A stretch of 64,000 nt of DNA from Taeniopygia guttata (GCF_048771995.1 NC_133024.1:25684001-25748000); one strand, 5' to 3'; positions 27,540 to 41,554 are shown, numbered from the stretch's first letter. Notes: generated by a model from the letters alone, not told the origin. Program-made: numbers and translations.

Positions 27540-27990
27540 GTCTGAGTCCTTCATTCCTACCTTTTCCTGGTCCTTCCTGTACTCAGAGCTGTTTTCTCAT
27601 TCCAGTCCCCTTTGCTCTCCAGTCACTGCCTCCCCTCCTCATAACTGCTCCCTGCTTGCTTTCTTTACTTGCCCCACAAAGTATCTATCTGTCTTCATCT
27701 TTGAGGCTCAGCCGCCTTCTACTTCTCACCACCATTTCCCCAAACATCTATCTCCTGATCCTAGACTCCTTCCTCCAGCTTTTTGTCCAGTCACTCACCC
27801 TTCCCAGTCTCCTTTCTCAAGCTGTCCACAGCCCCTCCACCTCAGCTGCTTCTGGCTGTGTCTTCCCACTCTCAGTCTCATCTCCCTCTGTGCTCCAGAT
27901 CCTACAGTTCCTGTACTACATGTTCCTGGTCACTCCTCACTACACACAATCACTGACCTCTCCCTGCTTCAGGTCCAGGAGGCTTGTCCC
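27540..27990. repeat. Pyrimidine-rich (C/T) tract of about 450 bp
   Basis: The plus strand is strongly biased to C and T, with many CTCC, TTCC and TCTC words and few G. There is no exact repeat unit, so it is better described as strand-asymmetric low complexity than as a satellite. A 113-codon open frame lies inside it and reflects the bias. Confidence 0.7.
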
Positions 27991-29266
27991 AGTATAATCC
28001 ATTTTCTTCCCACCTGGTCCTCCCTACTCTGCACTACAGGTAAATGTCTTTCCTTTCCCAGGTTGCTTGGGCAACTGGCAAAGGCATCAGAACAGCACAG
28101 AAATAATGGACTTCCTGCCTCCAATTGGGAAACAATGGGTAAACTTGTCCATCCTGAGAACAAACTCCTGCTGCTGCCCTCACCCAAACCTAGGAAGATC
28201 AAAGCAGGTACCCACACACCCATCCAGCTTGTGGGAAGTGTGGGGGCCATGGCAGTGGCTTTCAACTGATGCGATGACAAGGAGATATGGACATCGTGCC
28301 CTCCTCAGACACAGCTCCATTTTACCTCCTTATGGTTGATTATCTTTCAAACAGAAGTACTGCTCTGTAGTGGAAATGCCTCATTTTAGTGTTTGTGTGT
28401 GGAAACACACTAAAGCAAAGCCCTCTTAAGACAGCCAGATTTGTATCCTTGGGAAAAGCAATAGATGCTCTGTGAGAAATGTTCAACCTTGGGTCATTCT
28501 CTGATAGGAGGTGAGAAAGACCATGAAACCTGGTAGCTACAGTCTTGCATTCCTAATAATGGTAACTAACTTCAACTTGACCTTCCTGATGGACAGATAA
28601 GATCGCACCAAATCTTTCCAGCATTTCACAGAGTGAAGAAAACACAAGATAAAGCCATTTGTATCCCTTTCCATGCTGCTGGCATGGCTGATCTCAGTAA
28701 AATAAAGGCAGAAGGAAATAGGCTGGAGCTGGGAAGGCTGAGTACAGCAGGAGGGGAAAAAACACTTGTGGCTAAAATGTTTGGCCAAGGCTGGGACTTG
28801 GTAAAGGAAGGTAAAGGCATTTTTTTGGAAAGAGAGGAGAGGCATTTTTAGGGGAACATACTGCATCTGAAAAAGTATCTGCTATTTCTCCAACATAGCA
28901 GCCTATTGTAGCATTTTCTGCAAAAGAAAAAACATTCCAACAGGCACATTCTTTTCTTTCCTTAGAAATCTGACCACTGGTTGAGCCAACAAGACAACCT
29001 CTTTCTTACAGTGTATTACAAAACTTTGCCCTGGCTGCCAAACATTCACCGTTTATTTGAACTGAAATTTTCCATTCTTGCTTTCCGTCTCAGACATGTA
29101 TTTCCTTTTAAATTCTTACAGAAATAGCATTCTTGTGTTCTGAAAGGGGCTTGGGAAAAGAATAGTTTTAACAGTGCAGATTTGTTTTTTCAACCATTCC
29201 AGAAAGGGGTAGAAATTCAAGGAGCTGAAGCAATAACTTTAGATGAGAGAGAGAGGATCCAATCCC

Positions 29267-29291
29267 TTTTTTTTTTTTTTCCTTTTTTTTT
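29267..29291. repeat. Poly(T) tract (T14-CC-T9)
   Basis: Interrupted T homopolymer. About 215 bp to the right is an A22 run in the complementary sense. Confidence 0.9.
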
Positions 29292-29506
29292 CCACCAGAT
29301 CCTTGACTGTCCTTATCAGACCCCTCAGGAAACTCTTTGAATTTATCAGCACAAATATCATTCTTTCTGGGCTACAGCTAACTGCTTCCTGTAATCAACT
29401 GATAGAAATAACCAGCAGACCTTGGCTAAAAACTGGATCCTGATTTCTTTGATTTTACAGAGGAGCTCACTCTCCTAAAACTTGGCAACCTGGTACATTC
29501 CTTAAT

Positions 29507-29528
29507 AAAAAAAAAAAAAAAAAAAAAA
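29507..29528. repeat. Poly(A) run of 22
   Basis: A22 preceded by CTTAAT. It could be the tail of a retroposed sequence, but no body or target-site duplication was recognised. Confidence 0.85.
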
Positions 29529-29964
29529 GCTCTCCACCCTCTCTTTCAAGGCTTGCCTCTTTCTTGCAATACCTGCAGTGTTGTAGCAAGATTATGAAAT
29601 GTGGTAGGGTACATAAATCAGGAAAAGATAACTTTTTGTAATATGGTCTCATGAAAATCTGTTCAGATTTTGGGTTTAAGTACAAAATGTCACAAATTTC
29701 CATTTCCCATCTGTGACTGGCATAGCACAGCTTGTGGTTCTGGCCACTTGCCACAACTCCATGACAGTTTTATTGCCATGTGTAAGTTCTGGCCCTGTGT
29801 CCTGCCACTTTCCAAAGAACTTTGATCCAGCTGACCTATTGCCAGGTGTGAAGATGTGGCCGAATGTGATACAGGAAAACTCTGATTACTGATGTCTAGG
29901 TGCATGCATATATATGAAATAGTGTTGGATTACTAGAACACTGGACCATAGTATTCTTGTAGCC

Positions 29965-30790
29965 AGAACAAGGTGGATTGGGTTAGATGAGGGGACTACA
30001 ATGTGAGTAAAAACACACTGGACAGGTGAACTCAAAGTGTAGAGGTCAACATTCCAAAGACTAATAGGAAAATGGGAAGCTACTTAGGAGTAACATTCCT
30101 CAAGGGATTAATACCATTTAACATGCTCATCAACAAGAGAAAAAGGAGGCAGAGAACACCTTGAAGAGCTCACGGATGATACAAACTTGGAATAGTGGTG
30201 GGTGTTCTGGAGGGCAGCACTGCCATTCAGAAGGACCTAAATAAGCTGGAGAAAAGGGTTGGCAGACATCTCACCGAGTTCAACAGTGACAAGCAGAAAG
30301 TTTTGCAGTGCTTGCCAGTGCAGGCTGTCGGCTGACTGCCCAGGAAACACCTCTGCAAAAAGGCTTTAGGGTCCCAAAAGACTACTGATTGAAATCAGAA
30401 GTGCGCTCAGCAGCTATGTAGGACAAAGGCATGCTGGACTGCAGAAACAAGAGAGAAAGTCAAGGAAAGGGATAATTTCCCTCTGTTCAACACTCATGAA
30501 AGCTGCATCTGGAGCATTCTTTCCTGTTCTTTTCATCCCAGGGTATGAATGATATTCATATACTAGGTGGGGTTCACCAAGAAAATAAGGAATATGAAGC
30601 ACTTAATGTGTAAGGAAAGACTGAAGAACCTGGGTTTGCTCATACTGGAGTAAAGATGTTGGGGACTTACTTGCTATCTTTGACTAACAGGAGGGTTATG
30701 GGAGTCAGACTCCTCACAGGGGTCCAAGCTGAAAGGATGAGAAGTAATGGGCACAGTTGCAGCAAAGGAAATTCCACAGTTTATCATCTC
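29965..30790 (+). mobile_element. Degenerate CR1 LINE (ORF2 C-terminal part)
   Basis: In the sense direction it follows the order of CR1 ORF2. ACCATTTAACATGCTCATCAA is followed by GATGATACAAACTTGG, then GCACTGCCATTCAGAAGGAC, then AATAAGCTGGAGAAAAGGGT, and later CTGAAGAACCTGGGTTTGCTC and GGAAATTCCACAGTTTATC. Many frameshifts and stops leave no reading frame. Both ends are approximate and the octamer tail is not seen. Confidence 0.75.
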
Positions 30791-33700
30791 GAGTGCCAAG
30801 TGCATGTTCCCAGACTCATTCCTCTTATGTGACATCCATTCTCGGATGACATCTTAGACTCTTTCATCTTGGTGACATCCACCCTGAGGGCCCTCTTTTC
30901 CACCAAATCTGTCCCTCAAAACCAGTACCTGAGACATCTCAGCCCTTCCAGTTAAGCGACCTCACTCTCTGGGAGCTCAGACTGCTGATACCTTTTGGCT
31001 CAACCCTCCAAAGACAGCACAGCAGGACTGAAAGCAGCACAAGTTTCAGGGAAGAATTATTTGATCTCACTGAACCATTTACATTCTTCAATGTCCTAAA
31101 ATGTTAAAATTACAGACCCTTGAAAACATCTCAAATCCCATGAGATGCTGGTATTTTTGGTGAGTCTGGAACTTTTGGGTAAGCTTGGACTGACTGACTT
31201 GTCTACTTTTGCAAATGCATATTGGATGTGATGTTGGTTAGTCCACCTTCAGAATTAACTCTCTTTTCTCCTTCCTGCATGCTCTGGCTGGAGAAGGTAA
31301 TTGCACAGTCCTGCTGTCCATCTTGCTGCCACTGTTGCATTTTCGTTCTGATGGGCCAAAAATTAGGTGAAAGCTGGGACCAATGTGAAATATGGTGTGG
31401 TGTTCAAAGGGAAGATAAAAACATTACCTCTTTTGTTGTAAATGATGAGCTATTACTGCTTCAGTGCTTGTTTGTCCCTTCATAGAAGTATGGGAAATTC
31501 AGGTGCTTCATGCTGGGCTTTCAGAGAAACAGGAGTTGGCCAAGTTTTTATTTTGTCTTCTAGGCTTTTGTTCTAGCTGGGTCACATTTTCCATTATTTC
31601 ACCTGAAACTGCAAGTTTCTTCTTTAAATTAATGAATGTTAAAATTTATAGAATCATTCAGGTTGGAAAATATATTTAAGATTATGGAGTCCAGCTGTAA
31701 ACCTCTCACTGCTAAGTCCCACTAAACCATGTCCCTAAACTGCAGTAGTCACTAGTCTGTCTAGTCTTTGATACTTAATACCATATCAAATGCCCAAAGT
31801 CTTGCACACATCTGCACCAAAACAAGAGGAAATGGGATTCCAGAAGCTCTTGCTGAATTCTTTTAAAACTCACCTCTCCATTTTACATCCCATCTACAAA
31901 GTGGAAAATCTCAGAGCATGACATACGTTGTTGCCATTTGATTCAAATAAGGGGCAGCTGGAGGAGGCAGCGGACAGAAGAGGAAGAGCTTGGCATTGCA
32001 TTTGAATTCTATTGTGTCTTTCAGTGAGCACAGCCCTTGTGGTGTGAATGGCCTCCCTGCTGGTGACAATGTTTCTAAGGCCAGAGATGATAAAAATTAA
32101 TGGTACAAATCTGTCTGTCTCCAACGATAGCTGCCTCCCAGTTCCTCACAGTGTGCCCCTACCCTCCCAAAACAGTAATCACACAGACAGCACACAACAT
32201 CCCAAGGACTTCTGGACTCTCTCACCCTGCTGTCTTTACCTGATGAACTGCAGGCATCATTGTATGCTGAGTAAATGCTGCTTTTGTGGGATTCAGCACA
32301 CTGCCATGGAATTTGTTAGGTAATGGTGTAGCTACACAACACCTACCTTTTGACAATAATTCACAATGAGTGTGGTATCTCTTCTAGAGAATACATCATT
32401 GTGAGTTTCTGCCAATAGCACAAACTCTGATTCATTTCTTGCAATAGTCGTTATAGTCTGAGCACCAATGTCCATATTTCCTACTACCTGTGGTTTCACA
32501 CCATGTCAAAAACTTACGCTTCTTTTCTATTTTTTTTTTTTTTGGTCAAGCATTATAGCAAAAATCTCCTTTACCTATTCTTTTTTCAGATCCATTTCTC
32601 TAGGAATCACTGTTTCTCCTTATGTTTCATCCTTAATCTTTTCTCTGCAGGCAATGTTTTGCTCATCCCAAAAGTCTGCAATAGCCAAGGGAGCTTGTTA
32701 TTCTTGTGCAGGTCACTCTGCTCTCTTTGCTTCCTTTTAAAACACAACACATACCAATTCTTCTTTTTTTTGCTATTTCTGATAACTTTAATGTAGGCAC
32801 AGTTAAGTGCTGGACTATCAGTATAGATTCTTTCCTCAAACTCTTCTTTTTTCCTTTTCTGTATGAAATTTCAAGGAGGATATATCAGAAGAACTTGGTT
32901 TTCCTTGTTTATATTTTCCCTTTCAATTTGAATCTTTCTAGTTTTAGAGTTACATGTGAATTACTTGGTTGTACATGATGCATGTGAAGAACATATCCTA
33001 AGAGACTGCAAATTTCTTGCAATGCTAGCCTGTGGTCCAGCATTGTGCCAGAGAAAACTCTGACATCCAGACAATGGCAAGCAAGGACTTTTCCAGGAAT
33101 CTCATTTTGCAGCATTGGCTTCAGATAATCTATAAACTACCAGAGGTCCTTCCTACTACTTTGACTGTCTGATGTGGTATTTTCCTTGCTTTTGCTGATT
33201 TAGCCTGATTTCAAAGAAACTGCTTTGGAGGTCTTGTTCAAGGTTTTCTTGCCACGATCCCTTCTTAGTTCTTCTAATTTATATCTTCCCCCAGTTCATG
33301 AGCCATGCATTTATGCTGCTCATGGTATAAATCTTGATAGGTATGTCAATATTCCTTGCAGTTGCTGACTTTGAGAGGGAAATTGCTGTTCATTAGCTGC
33401 TTTCTTTACTTTGAATCAAATCTGATGTCTCCCCTTTCTGCAGCATGGACAAAATAATTCAGTTCCTTTGCATGGATTTGCATTTTGCTGTGATTAAATT
33501 TCAGGATGCAGTCTCTGCTTCTTGTAGGTAATGCTGTTAATTTTGGGGGGTTTTGTCATGTTTTCTCTGGGTCTGTCATTCATAAGAATGTCATCCAAAG
33601 TGACTCCTGCCCTTCATCAGCTTCATATTATTTTAGGAATATTTTGGGAAATATCTCCAGCATAGGCAGCATTTTAAGAGGGTTAAAATTGAAATGCTGT

Positions 33701-34914
33701 CTTAAAGTCATTAACATTCTGCTGCCTTTGTCCAGCCTGAACTGCCTGTACCTAGATGGAACACTAAGTACATGTAGTATATTTTGTGTAGAAAGCAGAT
33801 AGGTGATCTCATCTTGGGTGTGTAAAGTGCAATGTTTTACTGCTTTCTTTCTGTCTCAATAGCCTTTGCAGCTACAGATTATAATGATATTTCTCTCTTT
33901 CCCTGTGATTATTGTGAAATATCATTCCAGCGCTTTATTTCTCCATTGGCTCAATTGTCTTTAGCTGAAGCACAGGCTCTGCTCCCCAGCTCTTTCTGAG
34001 TCTTGGTGCTGGTGGATGCCATGGTGTGTGTTCATTTTAGGCAGTAGCTACTTGTTTGCAGGGAGTGGTTGTGTTTGAATCCCAAGGGAGCCTGGTATGT
34101 CATCCTCAATGATTCCTGCCGATTCAATTCTCCCATAGCAGAAGAGAAATCATCCATCATTCTCTGCTGCAGCACAGCTCCACTGCTGGACAAGTGCCCC
34201 ATTCCAGCCTCTCAGGCACAATGAAACCACGGCAGGGAGCAGCAACGCCCAAGTGAAGAGGCAAGCCTGAGTTTCAGATGGGAAATTGAGAGCCCGTGGC
34301 AGGGTCAGGGCTCCCATCAGCAGGGTACCAGCCTGGCAGGAACACAGCCATAGTGCAGCTCAGGCAGCAGACAAGCATGAGAGAGATGTGACTTCTAGCA
34401 GCATCCAGGATAAGGAAGGGGGGTCTCCCATGAAAATATCTCAGTAGAGCTTAGCAGATCCTAGCTTCTCCCAGATCCTCTTTTCTCACCAGCTCTGACC
34501 AGCCAGCTGGTCTGAAGCTGCCAACCAAAATCCTAGGAGAGAGACAGTGCCCTCAGGGTCTTGACAAACTGTCCGTCCCATGTCTTCAAATTCCAGGAAA
34601 GCATTTGGTTTTCTCTTCTGTTAGGCAGATTTTGAAATTTTTTATCAAATTTTTTGTCCCAGGATCAGTTTTCCTGGCATTTTTATATCACAGCACTGGA
34701 GATACTTGACACCTTGATGTATGGTGTGTCTTCAACCTTCACATTTTCCTGCTGTGCCAAATGCAGGTCTCTGCATCCTATCAGCCTCACAACGGTGTTC
34801 ATGGGACAGCTCAGGCTGTGCTTCTCCTTTACTCTATCCTAGGGTGGTAACTGGCCTGTAAAGCCATGAGAAGATCCAGTGTCACCAGTGTGTCCCCTAG
34901 GCCCTAGATATCAT
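30791..34914. other. Intergenic, no gene recognised, with one CR1 fragment
   Basis: Apart from the CR1 remnant at 31648-31800, the sequence is AT-rich. From about 32.4 to 33.9 kb the plus strand is notably T-rich and may be an old unidentified repeat, but I could not match it to any family. No exon-like structure was seen. Confidence 0.55.
31648..31800 (-). mobile_element. CR1 LINE 3'-end fragment
   Basis: ATAGAATCATTCAGGTTGGA is followed by TTAAGATTATGGAGTCCAG and CACTAAACCATGTCCCTAAA, the antisense view of a CR1 3' end. Confidence 0.8.
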
Positions 34915-34995
34915 GGAATTTCATACAGTCATGGAATATGCTAAGTTGGAAGGGACCCATCAGGATCATCAAGCGCAACTCCTGGCCCTACAGGA
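34915..34995 (-). mobile_element. CR1 LINE 3'-end fragment
   Basis: TCATGGAATATGCTAAGTTG, then GGAAGGGACCCATCAGGATC and ATCAAGCGCAACTCCTGG, match the antisense CR1 3' end. It is short, and similarity fades after about 34995. Confidence 0.75.
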
Positions 34996-37900
34996 AGAGT
35001 GCAATGTCACTGCTACTAAATTGCTGTCCTTGGAGGTGCTCTGCAGCCACACCTGTGGGTGTGGCCAGGTACCTTTCCAGCTGCTCAAATGACAAGCTCT
35101 CACCTGGACTGTGGAGAGCCAGGTGTGCTTTTTGCTTTGCACAGTGCAATGTATCACACCAATGTCCTGCTGACCTGCCTCTGCTGCTGACTCCTCTTTA
35201 ACTGCTGGGTGTGGCTCAGGCCCTCTGCTACCTCCCTCCCCTCCCAGCACTGCCTGTGGCACTCTGTTGTCCTTCTCTTCATCTAATGAGGTAACACCAC
35301 CCCAACTTCTTCTCGATGATGCCTGTGCTCTGTGTGCTCCCTCTGTTCAGTTGCTAAGTGGGTCTTCATTGCTAATTTTCCTTGTGCCCCTTTCTGTTTT
35401 GACCCTGTTAAAACCTTCTCCTTCAATACACCATTCCTCTCTTTCAAAGCAGAATTTTCCTTAAAGCCTCAATTCTCCACCCACTATTGGGCTCTTCCTG
35501 CATAGGTTTGGGTATTTTCCTTGATAATTAATGTTGTGCAGCTCATTTGCCGAGCTTTGTCTCTTTGTTCATTGGTCCTGAGTTTCTCACCAGTCACCAC
35601 AAAGCCTCCAGCTCCAGCCCACGTCCTTTGCTGTGTTTCCAGAAGCCCCTGATGCCCCTGCTCTGCTCCCATCTGCTCCTTCCCTCATGTCCTGCTCTCC
35701 TCTTCTGCAATGCTTGCATTTCTGCTCACATCAAGGAGAGAGCTAACATCTTAGCAGCTACTGATCAGAGGACATTAAAGTGTGGGTTGCCAGCAACTGA
35801 AACCATCCTGCTCCTGCACCTCCCCATCAATGCATGGCTGGGCAGTCACTCAGATCAGTACACTCATCCAGCAGATGTTTTCCTGGGGTAATTTCCAGCC
35901 AAAGAACTCAGCTCATCTGATTCAGATCACAGTATCTCATGGTAGGTCCGAGTTGATAAGAGGTAACCAGAAGCCCCCAGGGGAGCAGAAAAAACAAGGT
36001 GAGACAGCCCCTCTTGTCACCACTGCAGCATTAGGGTAGCTAAACAGGACCATGAATCATGCCCTGGGACAAATCAGCGACAAGGAGACAGTATTTAGCT
36101 TTTTTGGGCAGCCTGATGACTATCACAGGTCTTTTGCCATGCAGGAAGATGTTTAGACTTTTTTCTAAGTAACACTATCAGGGGACCAGAAGAAGCCATA
36201 TAGAGGTAATTTTGCTCAAAAGCACAATCAGAAGAAAAAATGTGCCCGCTGGCTCTGCAGGCATGAAGTCCAGTGTCAGCAACAGTAACACAGACCCTGA
36301 ATCACAATAAGAGTAATAAATAACAGCAGCAATGAGGACTGCTTTTTTTTTTTTTTTTTTTTTTTGCTAATATGGGGGAACTCTGATGGGACACTGCATG
36401 GGTGGAGGTATAAAATGGGTGTAAAGTCAGAGCAAAATGAAGAATATGGCTCTTAGTCCATGCAGGCCAGGCTGTTCAAGAACTCCTTAAAATCAGAGGA
36501 AAGTCACTGTATTGCTTGGCACCCGCCCAAAGTGATTTCATTTTCTGTTCAGGATTAAGATGCATTAATAGCCTGAGGGCAGCAGTTTCCTTGCCAAAAA
36601 AATGCCTTTCCTCTCCCCCTCCTCCCATTTTGTTTTAAATATGAAGGCTTGCAGGTCAGCAGTGAACACTCAGCGAGTATTACTTGAATTATCAAATGAA
36701 AGTGCAGCAATATCATTTTCTTTCAAGCAAACACTGACTTAATTAAAATGTGCACTCTGAACTTGGAAAGATTCACATTATTCATGAGAAAGGTATGGGT
36801 TTGTCTATTGCAAAGGCAAGCTAAAAATAATCAGAGATACAGAACCAGAAGGGTAGCTGTTAAGAGTAAGGCACTAGAACTTTTTCTGGCAAAGTTCTTT
36901 CTCCAAAAGTGTCATTTACCCTCAGACCATTCTCTGGTCCCAAACAATATAGCAAAGCTGGAAAAAGCCTTCATGTAAATGTGTTTATGTTGGCCACAAA
37001 ATCCTTTTGGCCAGAAAGCTGTGCTCTCTTTGGGGAAACAGCATAATCTGTATGGGCCAAAGCACTTCTGCTGACCAAATTGTGCCCTTGGAGGGAGTAA
37101 GGCTGGAAAGGTAGGTGAGGGCAGCATTCACAGGCTGCAGTGAGAAAAGTTTCCAACTCTCAGAGGCCCAGTCCAGTAAATGAGGGCTACTATGCTTCTC
37201 CCACAACCTTGTAGACTTGTGTTCTTCCACTGAGTGACTTTTTCCATAGCAGGGCTAGGATAGCAGGAGGCACATCTGCCAGTGCCTACAGCTCTGTACC
37301 CCTGTGGGTATCTGTGCAGGTCTCCCTTTGGTTTCAACAGGGAACCAAGGACCTAGACAGCCAGAATGTGCAGTGGGACTGGACAGATGTGAAGCCAAAA
37401 AAACCTGGAGTGCTCAGCACCACCATTGCTGAGGCAGAGGAAAAGTGGCATCAATTTTCACATTAACAGAACCAAAGTGTTTTCACCTTAAGGTTTTGTT
37501 CAAAGGACACTGAAAAGGAAGGAGGAGAATTATAGCTTATCTTGCATATCACATTAATAAAAGTCTGTACACAGACTAAAGAGATGACTTACCCTTTCTC
37601 CTCCTTCCAAACTCATTTCTATTGCTTTGCTCTTAGACTGGAGATCAATTTATGGGTGAAGTGACATTCCAATATAAAATTTGCCTTCTCTCCACCTGTC
37701 TTTCTCTGGCAGGTTGATCTGAAACCACAAAGTCACGTTAGTCATCTGAAAAATCTTAAGGAAGATGTTTCCTGTCTTACCTGTGTAAATTTGGGCCAAT
37801 CTCATCTGCTTCAACACACCCATTGGATAGCTGATGGAAGCCAAACATATGAAAAGTACATGGGCAGTAAAGGTCAGCCAGTTTGCAGTACATCCAAGCC

Positions 37901-40900
37901 AGTTCAAGAGCAAAGGTTTTTTTCTGAGATGAAATGATCTGCAATCCTCCATGCAGGTAAAGCAGGATAGAAATCTCCTGGCAGTAGATGAAATCTGGTC
38001 TGCTTGCTTAAATTATGCCCTTATTCCTAGTTTGGAAGAACTGGAGGAATTCTTATAAAAGATGCTTAGAGAATCTGGTAGGTGGGGGCAGGATGCCCAG
38101 CAGCACACTGCATCCATCCCAGAAGCCCTGCCAAAAGACACTGGAGCTGTAGCAGTCCTGGGGTACAGGGGAACTATTGCTACACAAATACTGCTCTGCA
38201 GAGGCTGGCTGGGACTGTATCTCTGACCTAGGACTGAGTATAAGAGCGTGGCCAGTATTTGACATCAGTCTATACCAGGAGACAGGCAGGGATTCCTTCC
38301 TCATCTTTCAGAACAGGAGCTCCAGGAATAGCTTCTGCAATATGGGCTGGTACCACACAGGCACTGTGCAGCCTTGTTACACCATCCTGGTCTGCTGGGA
38401 AGCATCCATTCATCCCCAGAGAGATGTTCTCTTTCATCTGCCCACCCCTCCATAAAATAAATGGGAGTGTGTGAGGAATTTGGTACATCTATTCTGTGTT
38501 GACTTGAATAAAGAGGAGCATTTGTCTCTCCTCTGAAAGTACCATCTAGCAGATGCCACCCTCAAAGATACTATGAGACTTTAGGAGGTGTTTTAGAAGA
38601 AGCATGGCTATTAAGCAGAATAAAGTATTTTCATCGTAAGAAAGATTTCAACAAACAGGAAGGTAACCAACCTCCAACTACAAAATAAAAACAAGGTAAA
38701 ATATGACTAAGAAAATAGACAAATTTTATTTCTAAAGGTATCCAGAAGGAGAGAAATTCAGATTGTGCTTTGAAATCCCTGCAGGCTCATCCCAGGAGCA
38801 GATTAGTATAGGTACCCTTGTAGAATGAATACAGAATAGCTTTTCAAGTGCTAGATAAAATAACATCCAGATAATAGCTCTCTTGGGGCACCCAGGTTTC
38901 AACATAATGCTTATCTTGATTGAGGAGGAATCTGAAGGTATGAATGGGCAGAGTGCCATGCTTCTATGGGGGACTCCACATCTGATCCTGACAGCCTGGA
39001 ACAGCTGGAGGCTAGGAAGATAACATTGTGGTTGTAGCTACAACCTTGAAACTCAAAAAACTGAGTGGCACAGGTGAAGATTAGGCCAGTGGGGTACACC
39101 ATGGGCAGGATGTGAGAGAAGAAGCCAGTAAGAAACCAACTCTGAGTCTTTGAAACATCTCATTTCATAGAAGACAGATAAAGAAAGTTCTGGTTATGTG
39201 TCACTAGTATCTCAAAAATGCAATTGAGAACCAGGATCCTGTTGGGCTGGATGTTGCTCAGAGGACAAAACCTCTGCTATGAGTTTCTGCTGAGAGCTGA
39301 GAGAATCCACTCGATGTTAAGGAAGCCTATGGCCAATGTGTCCCTGTGTTGTGGATAGGGAGCAATTCCACCTCATTTATTGGAAGCTTTGTACCATTCT
39401 TTGAGGTGTGACTCTCCCTTCAGCAGCTATCCCAGGGACTTTTGAGGGCTAATTTTGTGAAGCAGTATCAGGCTGTCATAGCTGGATTCACTACTGAAAG
39501 CTCTGTGAAGAGCAGATGGGGCCAGAGCAAACATTAACTCTGCTCAAACAACAGTGAGTCCAAAAAGACAGGGGCAGGAGAAAGAGAGAACCTTCTCACA
39601 GCAGCAGGTCACCCCCAGCTCTCCTCCTGCCTGCCTTCCTACCACAGTCAGAGATATCAAGCTTTGACTCTAGGGCTGGCAGGCCACTAACTATGACACT
39701 TGACTGCTCCTTGTCACCAGCCTCCTTTCCAGGCTGTGCTACTTGTCAAGGTTGTAAGACAGCTGGGATCTTTATTGGTTTTCCTGGCTTGATTTTTCTA
39801 GTTGGGTGAAGCAGAGATGGTTTACATAATCTGATCTCCATGTTCTCTTTTTTCCCACTTTTCTCACTGAAAAGCTCATTGTGCCCTCAGGGTGAATGCT
39901 AATCCCATATTCTGCTGCAGATTCTGTTTGTGTTGAAATGTCACCTGTGTAAACTTATTTTGCTCAGACCACAATGCAGAGTTTGGTTCATGGAGACTTG
40001 CATCTGTACTGTGGAGGCCAAAGGGTTATCAAAATAGAAGTATCTTCCAAAAACCACCACAAAAGATGCCAGCCAGTGGCACTTTAGAATAAAAGGAGAC
40101 TTGCTGGAAGCTGCTGCTTGGCAAGCAGATGAGTCTCCTGCCCTGACCCCAGCATTGCTTCTGTGATGGTGGACAAAGGCTACCATTGTCCCTCCATGCA
40201 TGGGAGGGTTGTGTCTCTCTCAGCAGCAGAACTACCTGTTGTCCTCACCAATGCTTTAGCCAAGTGATGGCTCCCTCCAGGTCAGGTTGTGGGCATCAGT
40301 CATGTCAAGCCACCTAAATTCTCCACCAGCACAGGGTAGCTGTGTTCAAATCCCTCTTGCCTGTTGGTACATCTGTAGACCTAGAGATGCTGCCAAACAT
40401 CAGGAAAGGTGCTACCTATACTCATGCAGTAAGTTTTTCAGAGCCTTAAAAGTGCATCCTGGGCTTGATCCCAGACCTGTCCAGGGGGTTCTGAGGTGAA
40501 CAGAAACTGACACCAGACTCAGGGTTAATCAGTTCATAAGAAAATAATTTGGAACTGCCCTTCCCCAAGTTCTCATTTAAATGGTATGCAGTCACTTTCC
40601 AGGCCAGAGCTGACTGGCACAAAAAGGGTGGCCAGGGAACATAACCATTAAGTCATACGGAAGTTGAGCTTCGCCAGTATAGACAAAGCCTCTGCTAACA
40701 CAGCTGGCCACACCTGGTGCACTTCTGCAGAGGCTCTGACTGACTGGTAGCCCAGTTCAATCAGCCAAGGGCAAACCATGCCCCTGGAAACAAGCCATAA
40801 CAATGAAGAGAAAACATGTTTAAAAGAGAACTAACTCAGTTTAAAACTTTTAATGTAGGACTGTGTGTGTGTCAACCAGGATCACTCAGCACAGGGAAGG

Positions 40901-41554
40901 CCATAACAAATATCCCTGGCTGAGGTGCCATGAGATCTGGAAGCCCGAAGCTCATTTCATTCATGCTTCTGTATGCAGCAGCAAAACCGTATGCCAAGCA
41001 CTATCTGCAAATTGAAGAGTCTAAGCTCCCTCCTGGGCAAGGGAAATGTCCTAGCTTTGTGAACAAAGGCATAGTTTAAGACTGGAAGCGGAATTGAACA
41101 TTTGAAATAAGGAACAACCCAAAAAATATGTCTTTCTCCTTCAAATTTTATCTTTTGCCTCACAGTCAGTGCAGACTTGGGAAACAAAATAAATGCTTCT
41201 GCCTTACTCAGGCAGTACTCATACTTCTCCTTTGAGGGACGTGAAGAGCTGCTCATGCAGAGGCACAGGAGAGATGGAGCTTTAGCAGACTCCTTCACCA
41301 ACCTCTGCTGATGCATTTCATCCCCAGCTCTGCTGAGCCCACTCCTCCAGTACAGAGACAGATGAAAGGTGGGAGCACACTGCTACTGTTGAGACTCATA
41401 CCAGTGCAGTAGTCACAACTTTGATCTTTCCTCCAGCCAAGCAGTCTGGGAGATGGAGGCATTTGCAGGTGGGGCTCTCAAGGCACTGCAGACCTCTCCT
41501 CACCATCCTATTAACACTGCAGAAGACAGCCCTTGAAGAAGAGCTACTTCATCC
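34996..41554. other. Intergenic, no gene recognised
   Basis: Contains C/T-rich sequence at 35.2-35.7 kb and a T23 run at 36343-36365. A lower-complexity-free AT-rich stretch near 36.63-36.77 kb could be a conserved regulatory element, but this cannot be judged without alignment. Open frames up to 119 codons have no recognisable domains. Confidence 0.55.
36343..36365. repeat. Poly(T) run of 23
   Basis: An uninterrupted T23 run. No retroposed body was recognised beside it. Confidence 0.9.

Larger units (their letters stand above)
26011..29964. other. Intergenic, no gene recognised
   Basis: Contains the AT-rich stretch near 26.3 kb, a weak CTCF-like motif, a G9 run at 26832-26840, a long pyrimidine-rich tract (27540-27990) and opposed T and A runs (29267-29291 and 29507-29528). 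Open frames up to 149 codons (26759-27208, minus) look like chance. Confidence 0.6.

Noticed and set aside
32400..33900. T-rich stretch suspected to be an antisense retroelement
   Set aside because: Translated by eye on the minus strand in part, without any reverse transcriptase, integrase or gag landmark. No family could be named.
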